DNA of 64,000 nt from Adenophora triphylla var. japonica (taxonomy: Eukaryota; Streptophyta; Magnoliopsida; Asterales; Campanulaceae), in contig JAFEMH010002331.1 in assembly GCA_022495995.1 (NCBI GenBank), positions 53,501 to 117,500 of the forward strand. The letters are read 5' to 3'. Positions 33,349 to 45,048 of the stretch are shown in pieces. Position numbers and translations under genes: made by a program. Every line of letters starts with the position of its first letter. Position 1 is the stretch's first letter. The notes under the pieces are model-generated. The model had not been told where the DNA came from and made no database searches. It saw only the letters and a list, made by a program, of their open reading frames with translations.

Positions 33349-34330
33349 TGAAATTGTCTATGGCTAAGTACTTATGAGACGAAACTCACAAGGTGAGATG
33401 AAACTCACGGGTGTTGTCCTTAGTGTTAATGACACTAACGACGACACTTTCACCAATTCTAGAAAAGCACAAATCAATAGAAATAAATATAATTTGCAGC
33501 GGAAATATTAAAGCAATACACAAGAATATAATTTTTATCAAGTTATATAAATATATAACTTGATGGGTGCCTAAAAGGCAAGACCTTTCTATTAATAATA
33601 TGAATTCAATACAAGGTCGAGGTTGTTCCTTAATGATAAACGAACCCTGATATAAGGAACAACATACACGAATTCTCTCAGTAAATAAACACTCAAAAAC
33701 CTCACAAAAATATAAAAATCTATATGAAATATTCGAGTGTTGGACAAAGTGTTGCCGACACTGCATGGCAACACTTGAGAGCAATTCTACTTTTCTTGTG
33801 CAGATTTGCGTTTTCTGAATTGGATGATCTTCAATGAAGATCCACTGCACTATTTATAGGCCACAAAGTCTTGGAGCCTACTCAAATGATCAGCTAACAG
33901 TTTGGAGTTTGTTTCCTCCATTTATGCCACTCGCCTCTTTTGTAGGAGACCTAGTCTTCTCTTGCTTCTCTTGCTTGTACCTCTTAGCTTTGATTGCCTT
34001 GTACTCTGACTTGTTCTCCCCCAGAATAGCTGAATAAAATATCTCCTGGCTTGGTCATCAATTAAACAAATAAACACATGTTTATTTGTTAATTTCTTCT
34101 CCTCTTCGTGATTAACGCCTGGGTCATTTCGTTGCTGATTTTAAGCTCATTTTAAGGTGACTAACTACTGTTATATAAACATTAATTTACCCATTAATAT
34201 TTGTGAAAAATACAGTAACTAACTCAGTGTCGCCAATTCCAAATGGCAACACTTTTGGCAACACCAGTGGCAACACTGGTTTGCAACACTTGGGATGACA
34301 TTCATGACAACACATGATCTAACATTAACA
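33349..34330 (-). repeat. 5' LTR of E
   Basis: 982 bp, same ends as the 3' LTR. It differs in small indels (for example GAGCAATTC against GAGCAGAATTC). Carries the same two cassette clusters. Followed on the plus strand by the ATGTA duplication. Confidence 0.9.
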
Positions 34331-34335
34331 ATGTA

Positions 34336-36507
34336 ATATTTTGAATTTTAAATAAAAAGGTTATAAAAAGTGTTGAGGAGCTTTAATATAAATATAACCT
34401 TGAGGTGGTTGGTTGTAGGATCTAGAACTTGGAGGAGCTTAGGTGAAAAAGTTGTTATATAAATCCTTTTCAAAGCTTCTCCCAGAAGCATTTTCTCTCC
34501 CTCAGTTCTCTCTCTTTCTCTCTCAGCCAAGAACGTTCCTACCAACCTAGGGTTACCTTCCAAAATTCCCTAAAATTCAACTGTCAATCCGTTTTTCGTT
34601 TTGACTTCAAATAATCGCTCAGGGAGTCGAGTGGAACAATTCTAGCCGATCAAAGTTTCTTTTTATTTCGACATATTTTGGTAAGTTATTATGATTTCTT
34701 TCAATGATTGTTCATTTCATGTTTAATGATGATATTATTAACATGTAAATGGTTCTTGATATTTTTGGTAAGTTATTTGGGTTTTTGGAATGGAAAGAAA
34801 ATGAGTGTTGGTTGAATACTTTGTGTTCATGACATGGGGGTTAGAATTAAAGGTGGTAAAGTTGTTATGGGGTATTACATGGCTTGTGGGAAGTGTTATA
34901 CTGAGTTTGGGATAGGTTGGTAAGGTTGGAATATGGGGTTATGATCAAAACATGGGTTGTTTTGCCTTGCTGCTGATGTTTCAGCTTCAGCATGCATTTC
35001 TGGGGAAGGGCACGAGTCGTGCCTTTCAGTCGTGACTGGTCGTACCATGTTGGGGACGACTGAATCAGAATGGGGTTTAAGGTGGCACGAGTTGCCCTAT
35101 GGCACGATTCGTGCCCTGCCCTGTTGCCTCTGAACCATTTTCCAAGCTTTGAAACCCTAATCTACCTAGTGTAATTTTAACTCCTCTTTAACTATAATTC
35201 TAGTACAACATTAGTACTTTATAATGGAATCTTAAATGGTCCAAAATGATATAGGGAAGGCCTTTAAAAATAGTCTAGAAAACGGTTGAAGGTCATTGTG
35301 AGACTTTAACTAAAGTTATCAAAACTTGGTAATTTATTCTTGGACCCTTATAGAAGGTATCCAATATTGTGTAATGAATATGTAGGCCTTACTTGTGAGT
35401 CCTTGTGGCCATATTTGATTACATGTTCATGGTTATTGGTTTATATAGTGCATGACATGCATGTTGCACTACTTCATTGGTTTGAACATGAGTATTAATA
35501 CCATGTTGTTGGTTTGACATTATTCTATAGTGTTTTCAATGTAAGTTACACTATTTTGATGGTTTAGCATGAGTAATATTACCATGTAATATATTGATAT
35601 CCCAAAGTGTGGATTTATTTTCAAGTATCTATTATGTGCTTGAATATGGTTATATCACCTGATATGTAGGGGTATAATGGGATACAATCAATTATGGATT
35701 TGTTCTATAAGTGATTGAATTACATTATACCTGCGTCTTTCCCCTTCTGGGGCCACAGACTGGGGTTACAGCTTCTGTATCGAGCCAAAAGCCTTACAGA
35801 TTGCTGATATCTTATATGTTTTTCTGAAAAATGGGTCTTATAAGATGTGAATATGCCTAAGCAGTTCACAAATGAGTGGAGTTTTAGTCCCGACGTTGTA
35901 CGACTTATTATTCAGACGGGAAAGGTAAAATGAGGTAACGTAATGTGTTTACCGCTTTACCAATGTGATTATGAGCAACCTGTTTATGTGTTGCATATTA
36001 TATGGCATATTGTTGCATTCATAATAGCTTGCTGAGATTTATTCTCACCCCTTCTCCCTTTATTGTTTTAGATCCCGGTGAGACAGGAGGACCAGACCGG
36101 TGAGGCCGAAAAGGAGTTTGGATCTCATACTTTTGGGTTGTCAGGGTATGTTATGGTTTGGGAGTTGGGAGTAGGTGGTGGATGTTATTATTTTGGGGAG
36201 ATTTGTATATAAAACTTTTATAAACATTTTTTCAGGGTGTTTGTATTGTAATTAAACACGGGAGTTGGTTATCTTTCAAAGTTGGCTTGTGTAAGCCTTT
36301 ACATTTGTGAGTTTGTAACTAAACAGGTTATGACTTTTCAAACTTGGTTTATATACTATCTCCAAGTGGAGAGGTTATGTTGATTTTGGTAAAGTTTATT
36401 TTTACTTCCAATTTATTTGAATAAAAAGTTTTTTTTAATTGGAAGGTTTGAGACCCTCCAGCTTGGGGCACGAGTCTATAGGTCCCGAGTCTGGGAGGGG
36501 CCTCACA
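34336..36507 (+). repeat. 5' LTR of D, remaining part
   Basis: Continues 23629-23843 after E and matches the 3' LTR. TATATAAA lies at about 34456-34463. A hairpin GGCACGA-G-TCGTGCC is at 35009-35023 with a decayed pair near 35083-35115. Ends CCTCACA directly before the primer site. No ORF in it is convincing. Confidence 0.9.
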
Positions 36508-36509
36508 GT

Positions 36510-36530
36510 TGGTATCAGAGCATTGGTTAG
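36510..36530 (+). other. Primer-binding site of D
   Basis: TGGTATCAGAGCATTGGTTA begins two bases after the LTR end; the first 12 bases match initiator tRNA-Met. Confidence 0.92.
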
Positions 36531-36607
36531 AAGTTAAGGGTAGAAGTCTAGTTTAAGGGGGAGTGTGTGATAACTGACGCCGAGTGTTTAATGCAGGGAT
36601 TGGTGTA

Positions 36608-37560
36608 ATGGCTGGAACAGGTGATAACCAGCAAAGGGATCAAGGAAATATGGGTGATATGGGAGCCGGGGGTAACCAGAATGCAGAAATGATGAATATG
36701 TTCAGGGTTTTCCTTGGGCAGCTCAGGGACAGGCTCAACAGCAACCTGAGGGAAGACAAGCACACGGGTTAGAGAAGTTTGTCAAAGTGGCTCCACCAAG
36801 CTACAATGGGGATCCAAATCCAGTGAAAGCAGAAAGATGGTTGGAAGCTATGAATAAAAATTTTGTTGCAATGGAAAGTTCAGACGAGGAGAAAGTTAGA
36901 TGTGCTGTGTTCAAGTTGGAAGGACCTGCAGAACACTGGTGGCAAATACTTAAGGAGAGTTTGGAGCGGGACCACACGCCCCAAACTTGGGACAACTTCA
37001 CTAGAAGGTTTAAAGAACATATCATTCCTTTGATCACTAGAGACAAGAAAGAGGTTGAATTTCTGAGGCACGAGTAGGGGACGATGATCGTGGCCCAGTA
37101 TTCGGCAAAGTTCACAGAGTTGGCAAGGTATTATCCTCATTTAGTACCAGAGGAGGAGAGGAGAGTCTACAGGTTTGTGAAGGGACTGATATTGGAGTTC
37201 CGAAAGCAGTTGTTGACACATGATTTTCCCAACTATCAAGCAACAGTAAACATGGCTTATAGAATTGAAAATGATATTGAAGAACATCGGGGCAGACCTG
37301 AAGGCAGCAGTGGAAGCAAGGCCAAGTTTCCAGGCCAGGGTTAAGGACAGAACAGGGGTCAGCCAAAGCCTTTCACTCCAGGAGTGGCTAGAGGAGGAAC
37401 TGTCACAGTTTCAACTCGTCCTGTATCCAGCCAGTTTGGGATTGTTTGCAATTTTTGCAAGAGAGTGGGACATTCTGAAGACAAATGTTGGAGGAAGCAA
37501 GGGAAATGTATAGAGTGTGGAGAAATGGGGCACTACAGGAAGGATTTTCCTAAATTGCGA
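36608..37560 (+). pseudogene. gag of D
   Basis: A Gly/Asn-rich N terminus (MAGTGDNQQRDQGN) is in frame 2. After a frameshift near 36770 the gag core is in frame 1: PPSYNGDPNPVKAERWLEAM, EGPAEHWWQIL, FTRRFKEHIIP, AQYSAKFTELARYYPHL. Stops at 37075-37077 (TAG where CAG is expected before GTM) and 37342-37344. Two knuckles, CNFCKRVGHSEDKC and CIECGEMGHYRKDF, follow; the second lacks its last Cys. Chromovirus-type gag. Confidence 0.85.
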
Positions 37561-39633
37561 TGGGGTCCAGCTGCGGGTAGCGGGCAGCAAGGTAGCCAGC
37601 TTAGAGGCGGTGTGAAGAGGGATGTTGAGAGGAAGCTTAAGGAGAGGGTGCAAGGTAGAGTGTTTGCCTTGGGTCGAGGCGCGGTAGATCCTATCGCGGT
37701 CATTAGAGGTATAGTACCTGTCTCAGGTGTCAGGGCTCGTATTCTTATAGACCCCGGGTCGTCCCATTCTTATGTGGCATCTCATTTTGCATTCACTTTG
37801 CATAAGTTGCCTAAGTTATTGCCTTATGTTCTAGAGGTCTCTACTCCTGTGGGAGAGTGCCTCGAATCCTCTTTGATTTATCATGATTGTGAGGTGATCA
37901 TATGTGGGCATGTATTGCCAGTGGATTTGGTAGAGTTACCAATCCGAGATTTTGATGTCATTTTAGGCATGGACTGGTTGAGTAATTGTCATGCCTTGGT
38001 GGACTGTCGCAAGAAGCGAGTCACCTTTTCTATGCCTGATGTGCCTGTGTTTATATTTGATGCTGATAAGTCTTTATTTGGCATTCATGTTATATCTGCA
38101 TTAAAGGCTAGAAAATTGTTATCAAAAGGGTATGAGGGGTACTTGGCATATGTGTTAGACTCTAGTAAGAAGTCTCCTGAGCTATCTCATGTTCCAGTTG
38201 TGAATGAATTTGTTGATGTATTCTCAACTGAGTATTCTATGCCTCCGGATAGAGAGGTGGAGTTCTGTATTGACTTATTGCCAGGTACTTCACCAATTTC
38301 CAAAGCACCTTACAGAATGGCTCCAGCTGAATTAAAAGAATTGAAAATTTAGTTGCATGAATTGTTAGACAGGGGTTTCATTCGTCCCAGTGTTTCACCC
38401 CGAGGAGCACCAGTTTTGTTTGTAAGGAAGAAGGATGGTACGTTGAGGTTATGTATTGATTATAGACTTCTGAATCAAGCTACTATCAAAAACAAATATC
38501 CTCTTCCACATATTGATGACCTGTTTGATCAACTTCAAGGTTCTGTTATTTATTCCAAGCTTAACTTGCGTAGCAGATACCATCAGTTGAAAATCAGACC
38601 AGATGATATTTCTAAAACAACCTTCAGAATAAGGTACGGTCATTATGAATTTATTGTTATGCCTTTTGGGTTAACCAATGCACCGGCAGTATTTATGGAC
38701 ATGATGAACAGAATTTTCAAGCCGTATCTTGACAGTTTTGTTGTGGTCTTTATTGATGATATTTTGGTATATTCCAAATCCCGGGAAGAACATGAGAAGC
38801 ATTTGAGAATTGTTTTATTTGTGCTTCGTGAGAAACAGTTATTTGCCAAGTTCAGCAAATGTGAGTTTTGGCTTGAACAGATTTCTTTCCTGGGGCATGT
38901 AGTGTCGAGTACGGGTATTGCAGTGGATCCTACAAAAATTGAGGCAGTAGTCAACTGGAAACAGCCTTCTACAGTGACTGAGGTTCGTAGTTTCCTTGGT
39001 TTAGCGGGGTATTATCGAAGATTTATAGAGGGATTTTCGAGAATTGCAACTCCGTTGACCAGATTGACTCGAAAGGATATACCATTTGTTTGGGATGCGA
39101 AGTGTGAAGCTGGTTTTACTGAATTGAAAAAGAGATTGACTTCAGCTCCGATCCTTACACTTCCAGATGGTTGCGAGAATTTTGTTATTTTCAGTGATGC
39201 TTCCAAAGAAGGATTGGATTGTGTCCTTATGCAAAATGGGAAGGTAATTGCATATGCTTCGAGGAAGTTATCACCAGCGGAGCAGAACTATCCTACCCAC
39301 GACATGGAGTTGGCTGCTATTGTCTTTGCATTGCATAAGTGGAAGAACTATTTATATGGAGCAAAATTTGAGATATTCACTTATCACAAGAGTCTGAAAT
39401 ACCTGTTTACCCAAAAGGAGTTGAACAACAGGCAGAGGCATTGGTTAGAGTTGCTGAAGGACTATGATTGTGTCATTTCCTATCATCCAGGGAAGGCTAA
39501 CGTGGTGGCTAATGCTATTAGTCATAAGGCTCATTTATCATCTTTGGTGTCTTGTGAATTGAGAGGTGATATGTTATTTGCGAATGTCCGGGCAATTCCT
39601 ACTCTATATGGGGATCTTTTGAAAGCTCAGTAG
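37561..39633 (+). pseudogene. Protease, reverse transcriptase and RNase H of D
   Basis: Same frame as the gag core. Protease: ARILIDPGSSHSYV, with DPG where DSG/DTG is normal, so probably inactive. LGMDWLSNCHALVDC follows. A TAG at 38350-38352 lies just before RT ([59 protein letters not shown], catalytic FIDDILVYS). RNase [45 protein letters not shown]. Ends at a TAG (39631-39633). Confidence 0.9.
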
Positions 39634-39645
39634 AATGACCTTGAA

Positions 39646-40560
39646 TTGAGGAAAATTTTGGGAAAGTTACAAGAGGGAAAGACCGGGGAGTTTGGGTTGA
39701 ACAAAGATGGGATTTTAACATTCAAAGGTAGAATTTGCGTACCTTCTTCCCCGGAAATCAAAAGGCAAGTATTAGAGGAAGGCCACAAGTCCAAATTTGT
39801 TATTCATCCTGGAAGCACGAAGATGTATCAGGACTTGAAGAGGGGGTATTGGTGGAATGGCATGAAAAAGGAGATTGCAGAGTTTGTATCAAAGTGCCTA
39901 ACTTGCCAACAAATCAAAGTTGAACATCAAAGACTCGCGGGATTATTTCAACCATTGGATATTCCGGAGTGGAAATGGGAAGGCATTTCTATGGATTTTG
40001 TGACGGGATTGCCTCCTACTTCGAGGAAGATGGATGCTATATGGGTGATAGTGGACAGATTGACCAAGTCAACTCATTTTCTACCAGTTTCAACCAAGTA
40101 TTCACTGGAGAGATTGGCCCAGTTGTACATTCGCGAGATTGTGAGACTCTATGGAGTGCCTGTCAACATTGTTTCAGATAGGGATCCGAGATTCACCTCG
40201 CGGTTTTGGAGGGCTTTACATGAAGCTCTAGGTTCCAAGTTGAGTTTTAGCACATCGTTTCATCCTCAGACAGATGGGCAGACTGAGAGAATCATTCAGA
40301 TTCTTGAGGACATGTTACAGGCGTGTGTGATGGATTTCCACTCATCTTGGGAAGATCATCTGCCTTTGGTGTAATTTGCGTATAATAACAGCTACCAGTC
40401 CAGCATTGAGATGGCACCATATGAAGCATTGTATGGGAGGAAATGTAGGTCTCCAATGTGTTGGGATGAGGTTGGTGAAGCTAGACTTTGGGGTCCAGAC
40501 TTGGTTAGAGATTCAGCTGAGAAGATTGAAGACAGCCTAGAGTCGCCAGAAGAGCTACAC
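39646..40560 (+). pseudogene. Integrase of D
   Basis: Same frame. HHCC site (H..H near GHKSKFVIHPGSTKMY; CLTCQQIK), then the core: DFVTGLPPTSRKMDAIWVIV, VSDRDPRFTSRFWRAL, SFHPQTDGQTERIIQ, so D, D and E are present. TAA at 40372-40374 replaces Glu in LVEFAYNNSY. APYEALYGRKCRSP follows; the frame is lost near 40560. Confidence 0.9.
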
Positions 40561-40600
40561 CGACACTAGAAGAAGGGAGTTATCATTCCAGGTTGGTGAC

Positions 40601-41000
40601 TTGGTATTTTTGAAGATTTCACCAAGAATTGGGATTAAAAGGTTTGGCAACAAAGGGAAGTTGGCACCGAGATTCGTTGATCCATTTGAGGTATTAGAGA
40701 AGGTGGGTGAGTTAGCCTATCAATTGGCTCTACCTCCATCTCTTTCTTCTCTCCATGATGTATTCCATGTCTCCATGTTACGGAAGTACTGTTATGATTC
40801 ATCTCATGTTTTGAGTTCTCCTCCCGAGGATGTTCAGGCAGATATGTCTTACGTGGAGGAACCATTGAGAGTTCTGGAATGGCAAGTGCGGGAATTGCAT
40901 ATCAAGAGTATTCCCGTGGTGAAAATTTTGTGAAAAAATCACACCATTGAGGAAGCTACTTGGGAATTGGAATCTGAAATGAGAGAGAAGTATCCTTGAT
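40601..41000 (+). pseudogene. Integrase tail and chromodomain-type C terminus of D
   Basis: After a frameshift, frame 2 reads FGNKGKLAPRFVDPFEVLEK, LHDVFHVSMLRKYCYDSSHV, then RVLEWQVRELHIKSIPVVKI, a TGA, and NHTIEEATWELESEM. The last part matches the chromodomain-like end of Tekay/Del chromoviruses, thought to steer integration to heterochromatin. Confidence 0.85.
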
Positions 41001-41048
41001 TAATTGAGCATTCAGGTAAGTGAATTTCAAATTCGGGACGAATTTCCT

Positions 41049-41064
41049 TTAAGGGGGGAGTGAG
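41049..41064 (+). other. Polypurine tract of D
   Basis: TTAAGGGGGGAGTGAG directly before the 3' LTR; primes plus-strand DNA synthesis. Confidence 0.8.
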
Positions 41065-44000
41065 TGTCACGACCCTAAACCTAGGCACCATTTTGGTCAC
41101 ACGTGGAGCACGTGGGGGGTGGGGTGCATTGCATCTCATGTTAGGCCTATATGAAAATTTGAATGGCTATGTGTTTATTTGCATAATTTGCTAATTTACG
41201 TGATTTTAGATGGTAATAAATTAAATTTAAATATATAATGTTTAAATGGAATAAATAGGAATTATTGTGGTAAAAATGTAATATTTGGAATTTTAAATAA
41301 AAAGGTTATAAAAAGTGTTGAGGAGCTTTAATGTAAATATAACCTTGAGGTGGTTGGTTGTAGGATCTAGAACTTAGAGGAGCTTAGGTGAAAAAGTTGT
41401 TATATAAATCCTTTTCAAAGCTTCTCCCAGAAACATTTTCTCTCCCTCAGTTCTTTCTCTTTCTCTCTCAGCCAAGAACATTCCTACCAACCTAGGGTTA
41501 CCTTCCAAAATTCCCTAAAATTCAACCGTCAATCCGTTTTTCGTTTTGACTTCAAATAATCGCTCAGGGAGTCGAGTGGAACAATTCTATCCGATCAAAG
41601 TTTCTTTCTATTTCGATATATTTTGGTTGTTGGGTTTTATGGGTCCATGCGCAGCGGAATTAAGCATCAAATTAACACAAAAACCCAAAGCCCTAAGATC
41701 CGTTCTATACGATTAAATTGAATTCCTATGAGATAGAATTTACCAACCTTAATTGCTTTCCGGTCTTGAGCTATCGAACAATTTATTGGTGTGATTTTGA
41801 ATCACAATCTTCGATCTTCAAAACCTTTGAACCTTCAGATTGCTTTGGACAATTTGAACTCTAGGCCTTGATCGTCGTACGAGCGAAGACCCTCTAGTAG
41901 TATCCACACGTGAGAATGAACCAAGAACAGTTCTTGAGAATTGCTAGATTCTTAAACCTATGGAAAAAATATTGAGAAACCTTTTGGGTGATTTTCTTTC
42001 TTGAAAATTCGGCTAGCTGCTAGGGTTTTCAGACTTAATATGTATACTACATTAGTATAGGTATTAGTTTCCTAATCGAATTAGGAAACTGCTCTGTATA
42101 TGCCTCAGGCCTTAATGTGTCGCACGATCATAAGCAGCCCATGGGCATGTTGTGTCGCACGACCAGGAAGGTCATATGCAGGAACTCTCAATCATTTTCT
42201 TCCTTGGTTTAACCAATTCATTCTAGTTGTGTGTGACCCAATAGGATTATATTATGTTGGCAATGAGCTCGATCAAATCGACCCTCATAAGACATAAGTG
42301 GACTCTAGCAAGACATTATGTCTACCCAAATAATATAACGTAAGAGTTCACGTTTCCAATAGTACACTTCCATTTCTCCCTTTGTCTCACGATGTTATAT
42401 TGAACACAAGTCATGGTCCTCGTCAACTTGTATTTGTTCAATGCTTTCTCGATCTTGAGTATAATGATAATCCAATCGCATTGGGGTGTGGCCACACTCT
42501 TTCATCATTATCACTCATCGAGGGGCCCAAGCAAAACATCTCTCTTTCGAGGGACAAATTCCATCTTGACTTATCATCCTTCCCATCATGAATCCGATCA
42601 TGCCAAAGATAGCCTTTATAAATATCGTGTTAAGATATCGTTTGACTAAAATCAAACATGACTTTCATCATATGTAAGGTCATGATAATCTCAGGTCTAG
42701 GGACTAAATGAAGTGATCATATGAGATTTAATTATGACATTTGACCATGACATAAATCTCATACGGGTCAAGTCCAGTCACTTGTTCACTAATAAGTACC
42801 AATAATTTCAATGTGCATCTCTATGCATATAATCATCATATGATTATCCATTGACAATTATACTAATTATTCTCTTAATAATTAGGGATGGAGATTATTA
42901 TAATAAATATGCAAAATGTATAATAATCTAATAATTAACTTAAACGATAAAGATGATACATAACGGTTCTCAGTTAAATATAACTAGAGCCTAGGGCATT
43001 GCACCAACATTGGTAAGTTATTATGATTTCTTTAAATGATTGCTCATTTCATGTTTAATGATGATATTATTAACATGTAAATGGTTCTTGATATTTTTGG
43101 TAAGTTATTTGGGTGTTTGGAATGGAAAGAAAATGAGTGTTGGTTGAATACTTTGAGTACATGACATGGGGGTTAGAATTGAAGGTAGTAAAGTTGTTAT
43201 GGGGTATTACATGGCTTGTGGGAAGTGTTATACTGAGTTTGGGATAGGTTGGTAAGGTTGGAATATGGGGTTATGATCAAAACATGGGTTGTTTTGCCTT
43301 GCTGCTGATGTTTCAGCTTCAGCATGCATTTCTGGGGAAGGGCACGAGTCGTGCCTTTCAGTCATGACTGGTCGTGCCATGTTGGGGATGACTGAATCAG
43401 AATGGGGTTTAAGGTGGCACGAGTCGTGCCATAGGGCACGAGTCGTGCCCTGCACTGTTGCCTCTGAACCATTTTCCAAGCTTTGAAACCCTAATCTACC
43501 TAGTGTAATTGTAACTCCTCTTTAACTATAATTCTAGTACAACATTAGTACTTTATAATGGAATCTTAAATGGTCCAAAATGATATAGGGAAAGCCTTTA
43601 AAAATAGTCTGGAAAATGGTTGAAGGTCATTGTGAGACTTTAACTAAAGTTATCAAAACTTGGTAATTTATTCTTGAACCCTTATAGAAGGTATCCAATA
43701 TTGTGTAATGAATATGTAGGCCTTACTTGTGAGTCCTTGTGGCCATATTTGATTACATTTTCATGGTTATTGGTTTATATAGTGCATGACATGCATGTTA
43801 CACTACTTCATTGGTTTGAACATGAGTATTAATACCATGTTGTTGGTTTGACATTATTCAATAGTGTTTTCAATGTAAGTTACACTATTGTGATGGTTTA
43901 GCATGAGTAATATTACCATGTTATATATTGATATCCCAATGTGTGGATTTATTTTCAAGTATCTATTATGTGCTTGAATGTGGTTATATCAGCTGATATG

Positions 44001-44845
44001 TAGGGGTATAATGGGATACAATCAATTATGAATTTGTTCTATAAGTGATTGAATTACATTATACCTGCGTCTTTCCCCTTCTGGGGCCACAGACTGGGGT
44101 TACAGCTTCTGTATCGAGCCAAAAGCCTTACAGATTGCTGATATCTTATATGTTTCCCTGAAAAATGGGTCTTATAAGATGTGAATATGCCTAAGCAGTT
44201 CACAAATGAGTGAAGTTTTACTCCCGACGTTGTACGACTTATTATTCAGACGGGAAAGGTAAAATGAGGTAACGTAATGTGTTTACCGCTTTACCAATGT
44301 GATTATGAGCAACATGTTTATGTGTTGCATATTATATGGCATATTGTTGCATCCATAATAGCTTGCTGAGATTTATTCTCACCCCTTACCCTTTTATTGC
44401 TTTAGATCCCGCTGAGACAGGAGGACCAGACCAGTGAGGCCGGAAAGGAGTTTGGATCTCATACTTTTGGGTTTTCAGGGTATGTTATGGTTTGGGAGTT
44501 GGGAGTAGGTGGTGGATGTAATTCTTTTGGGGAGATTTGTATATAAAACTTTTATAAACATGTTTTCAGGGTGTTTGTATTGTAATTAAACAGGAGAGTT
44601 GGTTATCTTTCAAAGTTGGCTTCAAGGTAGTTTCCTTACATTTGTGAGTTTGTAACTAAACAGGTTATGACTTTTCAAACTTGGTTTATATACTATCTCC
44701 AAGTGGAGAGGTTATGTTGATTTTGATAAAGTTTATTTTTACTTCCAATATATTTGAACAAAAAGTTTTTTTTTAATTGGAAGGTTTGAGACCCTCCAGC
44801 TTGGGGCACGAGTCTATAGGTCCCGAGTTTGGGAGGGGCCTCACA
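41065..44845 (+). repeat. 3' LTR of D, interrupted by F
   Basis: Starts TGTCACGACC, ends CCTCACA; 2394 bp without F and its duplication. TATATAAA at about 41401. Three intact GGCACGA-G-TCGTGCC hairpins at 43341-43355, 43416-43430 and 43435-43449, against one intact in the 5' LTR. Followed by GACGT. Confidence 0.9.
41628..43009 (-). mobile_element. Element F: solo LTR
   Basis: 1382 bp bounded by TGTTGGG...CACCAACA, with a 5-bp duplication TTGGT (41623-41627 and 43010-43014). No primer site, purine tract or ORF inside, so most likely a solo LTR left by LTR-LTR recombination. Minus orientation is suggested by TGTTGGTGCAATGCCC at that end, common in plant copia LTRs, and by CGCTGCGCATGG near the other. 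Confidence 0.75.
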
Positions 44846-44850
44846 GACGT

Positions 44851-45048
44851 GCAAAGTTCAAATGCCCGAAGTGAGAGAATCTGATAGGACAACTTGCCCC
44901 GAAGCTCGCTTGGCCAATGCCAGTTCTAGGCTTGAGAAAGGTTTGAAGACACAACCAACCTCAAACACGACCCAGTACTATCAGTACCAAGCAGCAACTG
45001 CGCCCAACTCAGCATCGATTCCTCACAAAGAAAAGAATGTCACAGCTG
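44851..45048 (+). pseudogene. gag of element A, continuation after D
   Basis: In frame with 23355-23628 once D is removed: CKVQMPEVRESDRTTC, LEKGLKTQPTSNTTQYYQYQ, SIPHKEKNVTA. It ends abruptly at 45048, where the B LTR begins; no gag core of A is present after this point. Confidence 0.65.

Larger units (their letters stand above)
23844..34330 (-). mobile_element. Element E: Ty1/copia, Sirevirus-like, with a third large ORF
   Basis: On the minus strand it runs TGTTAATGTTAG...GACAATTTCA with LTRs of about 985 bp and duplication ATGTA (23839-23843 and 34331-34335). Order is 5' LTR, tRNA-iMet-like primer site, gag, protease, integrase, RT, RNase H, a third ORF, purine tract, 3' LTR. Integrase before RT defines copia; the long gag with coiled coil and a large ORF after pol suggest a Sirevirus. 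An unusual cassette of AGTGTTGCC 9-mers is scattered through all parts. Confidence 0.9.
23629..44845 (+). mobile_element. Element D: Ty3/gypsy chromovirus (Tekay/Del-like), with E and F inside its LTRs
   Basis: LTRs TGTCACGACC...GGGCCTCACA are at 23629-36507 (with E inside) and 41065-44845 (with F inside), each about 2.39 kb without inserts. Flanking duplication is GCCGT (23624-23628) and GACGT (44846-44850), one mismatch. The gag reading frame of A continues across the site as if from GCCGT. Primer site is tRNA-iMet-like. The single gag-pol frame ends in a chromodomain-type tail. It lies within the gag of A. Confidence 0.9.

Noticed and set aside
36508..40600. In-frame stops of D considered as recoded or readthrough codons
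   Set aside because: Five stops (37075, 37342, 38350, 39631, 40372) plus frameshifts and a DPG protease site fit ordinary decay; several look like C-to-T changes of CAG.
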